From Pyrinomonadaceae bacterium (GTDB lineage: Bacteria; Acidobacteriota; Blastocatellia; Pyrinomonadales; Pyrinomonadaceae), in NCBI GenBank assembly GCA_013813825.1, contig JACCRA010000726.1:1-17806 (forward strand): DNA of 17,806 bases, in the 5' to 3' direction. The notes under the pieces are model-generated. The model ran no database searches, was not told the origin of the DNA, and was given only the letters and a program-made list of their open reading frames with translations. The position numbers and the translations under genes were made by a program. Numbering within the stretch: position 1 is the first letter of the stretch; each line of letters opens with the position of its first letter. Shown here piece by piece: positions 6,947-13,064 of the stretch.

Positions 6947-6992
6947 ATTGCGGATTGCGGAGTGAAACTAATTGTTGAATAATCCGCAATCC
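6947..6992. repeat. Inverted repeat with ATTGCGG heptamer units
   Basis: ATTGCGG is repeated twice head to tail (6947-6960). GGATTGCGGA (6952-6961) is matched perfectly by TCCGCAATCC (6983-6992), a 10-bp stem with a 21-nt loop. It ends 30 bp before the regulator ATG, so it lies in its leader. Confidence 0.65.
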
Positions 6993-7021
6993 AAAAGCAG
7001 TCTTCCCCGATCTTCTGACAT

Positions 7022-8383
7022 ATGCCACGAGTCCTTATCGCCGACGATCAGCCTGCTGTCATTGAAGCCCTCCGCCTGTTACTGAAGGGAGAGGGTTACG
7101 AGGCTTACGCCGCCGCGTCGCCGGAGGGCGTGGTGGACGCTCTCGCGCGGCAGACCTTCGACGTGGCTCTCGTCGATCTGAACTACACGCGCGACACTAC
7201 TTCCGGGCAGGAGGGATTGGACCTCCTGACGCGGATTAAATCGCTCGACGCGACGCTGCCCGTCGTGGTGATGACGGCATGGGGTAGCGTCGAGTTGGCC
7301 GTCGAGGCGCTGCAACGCGGAGCGCGCGATTTTGTGCAGAAGCCGTGGGATAATGCGCGGCTCTTGTCTGTCCTCCGCACGCAAAGCGAACTCGCCGGAG
7401 CCTTACGCAAAGGCGAGCAACTCGAAGCCGAAAACCAGTTGTTGCGGGGGGACGGCACGGGCACTCGCCCGCTCCTGATCGCCGAGTCGGCTGCGATGCA
7501 GCCCGTGCTCGAACTTGTCACGCACATCGGCCCGGCGGACGCGAACGTGCTGATCACGGGCGAGAACGGGACGGGCAAAGAAGTGATCGCGCGCACGTTG
7601 CACGCGCTCTCGCCACGCCAGGCGCAACCGCTGGTCGCGGTCAACGCCGGCGCGCTGTCCGAGGGCGTCTTTGAGAGCGAGTTGTTCGGCCACGTTAAAG
7701 GCGCTTTCACCGATGCCCGGACGGATCGCGTCGGGCGCTTCGAGTTGGCTGATGGCGGCACGCTCTTTCTCGACGAAATCGCCAACGTGCCGCTCAACTT
7801 GCAGCCGAAGCTGTTGCGCGTGATCGAGACCGGAGAGTTCGAGCGTGTCGGCTCTTCACGTACTCGCCGGGTGGACGTGCGCGTACTGTCGGCGACCAAC
7901 TCGGATTTGAAAGGGGAAGTGGCGGCGGGACGCTTCCGGCAAGATTTGCTGTATCGCCTCAACACTGTCGAAATTCACTTGCCGCCTTTGCGCGAGCGGC
8001 CGGAAGACATCCCGCGGTTGAGCGAGCACTTTCTGCGTTTGTACGCGAAGCGATACCGCAAAAATTTGCAGGGCTTCAACGCGGAGGCTCTAGACGCGCT
8101 GCTGGACAATTCGTGGCCGGGTAATGTTCGCGAACTGGATCACGTTGTGCAGCGCGCCGTTTTAATGTCGCGTGAAGACACGGTGCGATTAGTTGACCTC
8201 GGCCTGCAAGCTGTGCGAGATCATAGCGAGCGGCGTCTCGAAGAGATGAGCCTTGAGGAAGTCGAGCGTCTGTTGATTCAAAAAGCCCTGTCGAGATTCG
8301 GCGGCAATGTCAGCCAAGCGGCCGAAGTCCTCGGCTTAAGCCGCAGCGCGCTCTACCGCCGCATGCAGAAATATGAACTCTGA
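7022..8383 (+). CDS. Sigma54-dependent response regulator, NtrC family
   Basis: 453 aa in three parts. Receiver 1-120: acidic pair Asp8-Asp9, phospho-acceptor Asp52 (ALVDLN), Thr85 (VVVMTAWG), Lys107 (QKPW). AAA+ domain about 150-375: Walker A GENGTGKE (180-187), sigma54-contact loop GAFTDA (228-233), Walker B GGTLFLDE (245-252), and the arginine finger region FRQDLLYRLN. C-terminal Fis-type helix-turn-helix GGNVSQAAEVLGLSRSALYRR. On phosphorylation it should oligomerise and open sigma54 promoters. The loop reads GAFTDA rather than the classical GAFTGA, a natural variant. ATG 7022 has no good Shine-Dalgarno sequence, but the receiver starts here. It overlaps the kinase gene by 11 bp, so the pair is co-translated. 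Its natural targets probably include the efflux operon just upstream, now damaged. Confidence 0.95.
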   Translation: MPRVLIADDQPAVIEALRLLLKGEGYEAYAAASPEGVVDALARQTFDVALVDLNYTRDTTSGQEGLDLLTRIKSLDATLPVVVMTAWGSVELAVEALQRGARDFVQKPWDNARLLSVLRTQSELAGALRKGEQLEAENQLLRGDGTGTRPLLIAESAAMQPVLELVTHIGPADANVLITGENGTGKEVIARTLHALSPRQAQPLVAVNAGALSEGVFESELFGHVKGAFTDARTDRVGRFELADGGTLFLDEIANVPLNLQPKLLRVIETGEFERVGSSRTRRVDVRVLSATNSDLKGEVAAGRFRQDLLYRLNTVEIHLPPLRERPEDIPRLSEHFLRLYAKRYRKNLQGFNAEALDALLDNSWPGNVRELDHVVQRAVLMSREDTVRLVDLGLQAVRDHSERRLEEMSLEEVERLLIQKALSRFGGNVSQAAEVLGLSRSALYRRMQKYEL

Positions 8384-9818
8384 AGAGAGTGCGAACGAAC
8401 CGGTCGCCGTCGTTAAATCCGGCGCGTCGCCGCCGCCTTCTCCTGCCCGCCGCCGTCATCAACGCCCGCCCAAACTAATTGAGCGCATCAGCCACGAGCG
8501 GCGCGTGCTGCTGACGGCGCTGTGCGCGGGCGTTCCCGCAATTATCACCGCGCTCGCGCTGCTTGTGACCGGCGACTACACGCCGAAAGTTTTCTGGACG
8601 CTGAGCGCGTTGATGGTCTGCTGCTGGCTCGGTTTCTCTTTCGCCGCGCAAGGTCGCGTGGTGCGCCCGTTGCAGACCGTCTCAAATTTGCTGGCGGCGT
8701 TGCGCGAAGGCGACTATTCCTTTCGCGCGCGCACGACGGGGCGCACCGACGACGCGCTGGGCGATGTCATTCGAGAAATTAACGCCCTCGGCGAGACACT
8801 GCGCGAGCAGCGAATGGGAGCGCTCGAAGCGACTGCCTTGTTGCGCTCCGTGATGTCCGAGATCGATGTGGCCGTCTTCGCGTTCGACCGCGAAGAACGC
8901 CTGCGCCTCGTCAACCGGGCCGGGGCGCGGCTGCTCGCCCGTCCGGCCGAAACTCTGCTTGGGCGCAAGGCAACTGAACTGGAACTGGCCGAATGCCTGA
9001 AGGTGCGAGACGACGAGACTGCACACACGCTCAACCAAATTTTTCCCGGCGACGGCGGCAACCGGAAAAGCTGGGGCGTGCGACACAGTTTTTTCCGTGA
9101 GCGCGGCGTGCCCCATCACCTGCTGGTGCTCTCGGATTTAAGCGGCCCGCTGCGTGAGGAAGAGCGGCGGGCATGGCAGCGCCTCGTGCGCGTGCTCGGT
9201 CATGAATTGAACAACTCGCTGGCACCAATCAAGTCAATCGCGGGCAGTCTCGCGGGCCTACTGACGCGCCAACCGCAACCCTCGGATTGGCGCGAAGACA
9301 TGGAGCGCGGCCTGACGGTCGTCGCCACCCGCGCCGAATCGTTGAGCCGCTTCGTCGAATCCTACTCGCGGCTTGCGAAACTGCCGCCGCCGCGCCCGAC
9401 AGCAATCGAAGTCGGCACCCTGCTGCGGCGCGTGGTTGGCTTGGAGACGCGCCTCGACGTGGAGATCGAATCGGCGGCGGGCGGCGAGGCAACGATTCAG
9501 GCCGATGGGGACCAGTTAGAGCAACTGCTGATTAACCTCGTGCGAAACGCCGTGGATGCGGCATTGGTGGCCGGCGGCGGCGTGCGGGCCGGTTGGAACC
9601 GGAACGGTCATCACCTCGAAATCTGGATCGCGGACGAAGGATTAGGCATCGCCAACCCCGCCAACCTCTTTGTCCCTTTCTTCACGACGAAGCCGGGAGG
9701 CTCCGGCATCGGGTTGGCACTGTGCCGGCAGATCGCGGAAGCGCACGGCGGCACGCTGACATTGGAGAATCGAAAGGGACAGTCGGGCTGCGAGGCGCGG
9801 CTGCGGCTCCCGCTCTGA
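8373..9818 (+). CDS. Membrane sensor histidine kinase (HAMP-PAS-HATPase, NtrY-like)
   Basis: 481 aa. A Pro/Arg-rich cytoplasmic N-tail (1-45), two membrane helices (about 46-67 and 73-93) with almost no periplasmic loop between them, then HAMP (94-147), PAS-like domain (155-255), dimerisation helix with phospho-acceptor His277 in LGHELNNSLAPIKS, and an ATPase domain with N box LVRNAVDA (389-396), G1 DEGLGI (421-426), F box FVPFFTTK and G2 GGSGIGL (442-448). The HELNNSLAPI form of the H box is typical of the NtrY-type kinases paired with NtrC regulators. The tiny loop suggests it senses a cytoplasmic or membrane signal through PAS/HAMP. The ATG overlaps the last 11 bases of the regulator gene. 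No terminator is evident after it. Confidence 0.93.
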   Translation: MNSEESANEPVAVVKSGASPPPSPARRRHQRPPKLIERISHERRVLLTALCAGVPAIITALALLVTGDYTPKVFWTLSALMVCCWLGFSFAAQGRVVRPLQTVSNLLAALREGDYSFRARTTGRTDDALGDVIREINALGETLREQRMGALEATALLRSVMSEIDVAVFAFDREERLRLVNRAGARLLARPAETLLGRKATELELAECLKVRDDETAHTLNQIFPGDGGNRKSWGVRHSFFRERGVPHHLLVLSDLSGPLREEERRAWQRLVRVLGHELNNSLAPIKSIAGSLAGLLTRQPQPSDWREDMERGLTVVATRAESLSRFVESYSRLAKLPPPRPTAIEVGTLLRRVVGLETRLDVEIESAAGGEATIQADGDQLEQLLINLVRNAVDAALVAGGGVRAGWNRNGHHLEIWIADEGLGIANPANLFVPFFTTKPGGSGIGLALCRQIAEAHGGTLTLENRKGQSGCEARLRLPL

Positions 9819-9986
9819 AATACTGCGAATCGCAGTGCCGCACACGCCCCGCCAACTTCTTCGATTTTTGGGATAACACCATACATGACGAAGTAGAATA
9901 AAGATTGTCCGTCGATCATCGCGCGCTCCGCGCTCCGAATTCTTCGCACCTTCGTGTTGTGGCGAGCCGTTTTCGGCGAGACAATC

Positions 9987-10016
9987 TTGAAACGCAAGCC
10001 GTGATCCGTCTATGCT
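9987..10016 (+). promoter_or_regulatory. Candidate sigma70 promoter of glgC
   Basis: TTGAAA (9987-9992), an 18-bp spacer and TATGCT (10011-10016) give a fair sigma70 match, with a start point expected near 10023 and a ~38-base leader before the glgC ATG. The -10 hexamer is identical to that of the arsM promoter. The rest of the 242-bp gap after the kinase gene (9819-9986) shows nothing I can assign. Confidence 0.5.
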
Positions 10017-10060
10017 GCCTGCGATCTTGTTTTCCAGACTCTGAAGGATGGTGAAGAGAC

Positions 10061-11356
10061 ATGCCAGCGAAGCGTAACGTGTTGGCGGTGATTCTGGGCG
10101 GGGGCGCGGGGTCGCGCTTGTTTCCGTTGACGCAGCGGCGGTCAAAGCCGGCGGTGCCGCTCGGCGGGAAGTACCGGCTGGTGGATATTCCGATCTCGAA
10201 TTGCATCAACTCTGATGTGATCAAGATTTTCATTCTGACGCAGTACAACTCGGCGTCTTTGAATCAGCACATCTCGCGCACGTTCCGCTTCTCGCGCTTC
10301 TCGGATGGCTTCGTCGAAGTCCTCGCCGCCGAGCAGACGCCGGAAAGCCCGTCATGGTTTCAAGGCACGGCCGACGCCGTCCGCCAAGTGCTGCCGCACA
10401 TTCGCGACTGGAAAATCGACACGCTGCTCATTCTCTCCGGTGATCACCTGTACCGGATGGACTATCGCCAGTTTCTCGCGCGCCACTTCGAGACAAAGGC
10501 GGATGTCACCGTCTCTGTCATTCCGTTCGTGCGCGAGGCGGCCGAAGAGTTCGGGCTGGTGAAGACTGACGCGGACGGCCGCATCACGGAGTTTCGCGAG
10601 AAGCCGAAAGGCGACGCGCTGGAAGCGATGCGAGTCGATACTACCGCCTTCGGCCTCAGCCTCGAAGAGGCCGCGCGCCGCCCGTTCCTCGCATCAATGG
10701 GCATTTATGTTTTCAACTATCAACTGCTGGAAGACTTGCTGGCCGAGCATCCGCAATGGGTCGATTTCGGGCGCGAGGTGATCCCTGGGGCCATTGAACG
10801 CTGCACGGTGCAGTCGTTCTTCTTCGACAGTTATTGGGAAGACATTGGAACTATCTCGGCTTTCCATGCGGCCAACATTGATATGACTTCGATCCTGCCA
10901 AAATTCAATCTCTTCGACACCGAAGCGCCGATCTACACGCGTGCGCGGTATCTGCCGCCATCAAAAGTCCACTCGTCGGAGATCATCGACACGATTATCA
11001 GCGAAGGCTGCATTATCAACCGCGCCAAAGTGGTGCGCTCGGTCGCTGGCCTCCGCAGTCGCATCGAGCCGGATGCCTACGTTGAGGAGACGGTGCTGAT
11101 GGGCGCGGACTATTACCAGACCATTGAAGAGATGCGCGACGACCGCGTGGCGGGCACACCGCGCCTCGGCATCGGCGAGGGCACCGTCATCCGCCGCGCG
11201 ATCATCGACAAAAACGCGCGCATCGGCTCTGGCGTCCGCCTTATCAACGAGCGCGGCGTCGAGCATCTTGATAACGAAGCCGAAGGGTATTACATCCGCG
11301 ACGGGATCATCATCGTGCCGAAGGACGCCACAGTGAAGGACGGCACAGTAGTCTGA
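10061..11356 (+). CDS. glgC: Glucose-1-phosphate adenylyltransferase (ADP-glucose pyrophosphorylase)
   Basis: Makes ADP-glucose from ATP and glucose-1-phosphate, the committed step of bacterial glycogen synthesis; cytoplasmic, usually a tetramer. 431 aa. N-terminal Rossmann-like domain: [12 protein letters not shown] (13-24) nucleotide loop, [19 protein letters not shown] substrate site, [10 protein letters not shown] with catalytic Asp128, FREKPKG (178-184), VDFGREVIP and SYWEDIGT. C-terminal left-handed beta-helix from ~290, including GLRSRIEP and [10 protein letters not shown], ending [17 protein letters not shown]. The VLMGADYY and VPKDAT features resemble the cyanobacterial/plant branch more than the enterobacterial one, which hints at 3-phosphoglycerate-type regulation. 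The ATG has GAAGAG shortly upstream. It is a single-gene unit closed by a strong terminator. Confidence 0.95.
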   Translation: MPAKRNVLAVILGGGAGSRLFPLTQRRSKPAVPLGGKYRLVDIPISNCINSDVIKIFILTQYNSASLNQHISRTFRFSRFSDGFVEVLAAEQTPESPSWFQGTADAVRQVLPHIRDWKIDTLLILSGDHLYRMDYRQFLARHFETKADVTVSVIPFVREAAEEFGLVKTDADGRITEFREKPKGDALEAMRVDTTAFGLSLEEAARRPFLASMGIYVFNYQLLEDLLAEHPQWVDFGREVIPGAIERCTVQSFFFDSYWEDIGTISAFHAANIDMTSILPKFNLFDTEAPIYTRARYLPPSKVHSSEIIDTIISEGCIINRAKVVRSVAGLRSRIEPDAYVEETVLMGADYYQTIEEMRDDRVAGTPRLGIGEGTVIRRAIIDKNARIGSGVRLINERGVEHLDNEAEGYYIRDGIIIVPKDATVKDGTVV

Positions 11357-11369
11357 TCAGGTTGGCAAA

Positions 11370-11425
11370 ACAGAAAAGCGGGAGAGACGAACAACTTAAC
11401 TTGTTTCGTCTCTCCCGTTTTCTGT
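11370..11425. terminator. Bidirectional terminator between glgC and the VWFA gene
   Basis: Arms 11370-11391 and 11405-11425 pair over 21 bases with one bulged G (ACAGAAAA...GAGACGAA against TTCGTCTC...TTTTCTGT) around a ~13-nt loop. The A-rich and T-rich ends provide a U-tract on either strand, fitting its place between two convergent genes. Confidence 0.9.
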
Positions 11426-11444
11426 CTCGCCAGAAAGCCCGGCA

Positions 11445-12776
11445 TCAAATGAGTGGGCGTCTCGATAACACCGGCTTGGAGCGTTGTTGTCCGTCTTGCG
11501 CGGTCGTGCTGGTCCCTTGACCGCCGGGATTGAAAATATAACTGTCGCGCGCTTGGACGACGAGGCCGGGGCGCTGGACGCGGACTTTGATGCGGCGGCG
11601 CTGGCCAGCGGCCTGCGCGGTTTGCTTCGGGTAATAGCCGAGACTGTACTGGCGGCGTAATTGTTCGGCGATCAGCGAGAAGGATTGTTCGAGGCTGCGC
11701 GTCGTATCCGCCGGATAGACCCGGCCGCCGGTGACTCGCGCCATCTCTCTCAAGTAGCGGTCGCCGCGCTCGTACTCTTCGCGCGTGCAGCCGGAACAGT
11801 TTGTCCCGCCGCCTCCACCGCCGCCACTGCCGATAGTCACCCCGCCGCCGCCGAGAATGATGCGTCCGAGAATATCGATCACCGTGCCTGAGCCGGTGCG
11901 CGGCATCCTCCCGCCACCGCCGCCGCCCCCCCCCGGAATGTTGGCTACTGAGTGATCGAAGGTGTCGTACTGGACGGGGTAAATAAGCGCGTCCAATTCT
12001 TCGGCGTCGCGGACGTTGCGCTCGTAGCTGGCGCGGCTGCTGGTGGTGTCCACGCCGTCGGTGAAGAGGACGATGGCCTTGCGCCCTTCGACACGGTTGA
12101 GATGCCGGTTGATGATCTGATCGACCGCGTCGTAGAGGCGCGTACCGTTGCCGGGGCGGGTGCGGCGGATCGCGTTGCGAAGGTACTGGCGATCACTCGT
12201 CGGCTCGGCGAGGACTTCGATCCGATCATCGAAGGAGACGACCATCACGCGATCTGCGGGGCGAAGTTGATCGACAAAGGCGATGGCGGCGTCCTGTATC
12301 TCGTCGAGCCGGAACTTGGTCGAGCCGCTGGTATCTAAAACGAGCGCGACGGTGAACGGCTTTTCGACGGTCGCGAAGTACGTGATCTCCTGCTCAATGC
12401 CGTCCTCCCAAATCCGAAACTCTGGTTGCCGAATGCTCGGCACGTACTTGCCGTCGCGGTCCAGCACGCTCACCGGAATCGTCACGAGCGTCGTGTTGAC
12501 GCGCACCACTTCGTCCTCGCCGACCTCCTGCGGAGAATCTGCCGGCGGCGGTGTGGCGGCGGGGCGCGTGCGCGACGATTGGTCGTTGGAAACAGTCGCC
12601 CCGCCGAGCGTCGGCCGGCGTTGTGGTGACGGCGATGATGTTGTCGTCGCGGGAGGCGGCACGCTTGCGGGGCCACCCGCCTGCCCGACGCGGCGGGGGC
12701 GCGGCTGCGCGGAGAGCGGCGGCAGGGAAAAGAAGAACAGTGAGAGGAGCGCGAAAACGGCGGCAAACTTTCTCAT
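11445..12776 (-). CDS. Secreted VWFA-domain protein (Acidobacterial VWFA-related family)
   Basis: 443 aa. ATG 12774-12776 gives a clean signal peptide (MRKFAAVFALLSLFFF...LSAQ) with GAGG ten bases upstream; the frame also opens earlier (to 12839) but that would bury the signal. A Pro/Thr-rich low-complexity linker (~28-85) is followed by a small beta domain (RVNTTLVTIPVSVLDRDGK), then a von Willebrand A domain with MIDAS DTSGS (148-152) and later LFTDGVD (238-244). Between the A domain and the C-terminal part sits a Gly-rich insert holding two long Gly runs and a Cys-x-x-Cys (CSGC). The C-terminus (LRRQYSLGYYP...RIKVRVQRPGL) is typical of Acidobacterial VWFA-related proteins. Likely exported; ligand unknown. 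Nine consecutive C bases (11926-11934) encode part of the first Gly run. Confidence 0.9.
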   Translation of the reverse strand: MRKFAAVFALLSLFFFSLPPLSAQPRPRRVGQAGGPASVPPPATTTSSPSPQRRPTLGGATVSNDQSSRTRPAATPPPADSPQEVGEDEVVRVNTTLVTIPVSVLDRDGKYVPSIRQPEFRIWEDGIEQEITYFATVEKPFTVALVLDTSGSTKFRLDEIQDAAIAFVDQLRPADRVMVVSFDDRIEVLAEPTSDRQYLRNAIRRTRPGNGTRLYDAVDQIINRHLNRVEGRKAIVLFTDGVDTTSSRASYERNVRDAEELDALIYPVQYDTFDHSVANIPGGGGGGGGRMPRTGSGTVIDILGRIILGGGGVTIGSGGGGGGGTNCSGCTREEYERGDRYLREMARVTGGRVYPADTTRSLEQSFSLIAEQLRRQYSLGYYPKQTAQAAGQRRRIKVRVQRPGLVVQARDSYIFNPGGQGTSTTAQDGQQRSKPVLSRRPLI

Positions 12777-12889
12777 GATTTGAAAGCCTCGGAGCGAATG
12801 GTGGTGCAAATGCGGTTCCCGCTTTTTGGATGCGACCAAAACTGAATGGATGCACGTTTTTTTGTAGAGGTCGCTGGCCTGCGGCTTTG

Positions 12890-13038
12890 TGTAGGGGCAG
12901 AGGCCTTGTCCCAGCCCGGATCGGCGCTCTGGCCGATCTCCTCAAGGTTAGACTATTTCAGCCGTGTTGAATGCTCGCAACGTCAGTTATCGCGCTGGCG
13001 CGCGAGGGGCTGAGGACTTGTCCGCCGAAGCCCCTACA
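12890..13038. repeat. Intergenic inverted repeat TGTAGGGGC / GCCCCTACA with inner hairpin
   Basis: TGTAGGGGC (12890-12898) is perfectly matched by GCCCCTACA (13030-13038). Inside, GATCGGC (12919-12925) pairs with GCCGATC (12932-12938) over a 6-nt loop. It fills most of the 288-bp gap (12777-13064) between the VWFA and peptidase genes. TGTAGGGGC-type elements recur between genes in several phyla. No T-run follows either stem. Confidence 0.5.
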
Positions 13039-13064
13039 AAGGAAGCAGGTCGTCATGCCATCCG

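Noticed and set aside
9822..9834. Palindrome CTGCGA-A-TCGCAG after the kinase gene as a terminator
   Set aside because: The loop is a single base and no T-run follows, so it cannot form a normal intrinsic terminator.
12777..12839. 21-codon N-terminal extension of the VWFA protein
   Set aside because: Would place charged residues before a standard signal peptide that has its own ribosome site.
12919..12938. GATCGGC/GCCGATC hairpin as terminator of the peptidase gene
   Set aside because: No T-rich tract follows on either strand; better described as part of the intergenic repeat.
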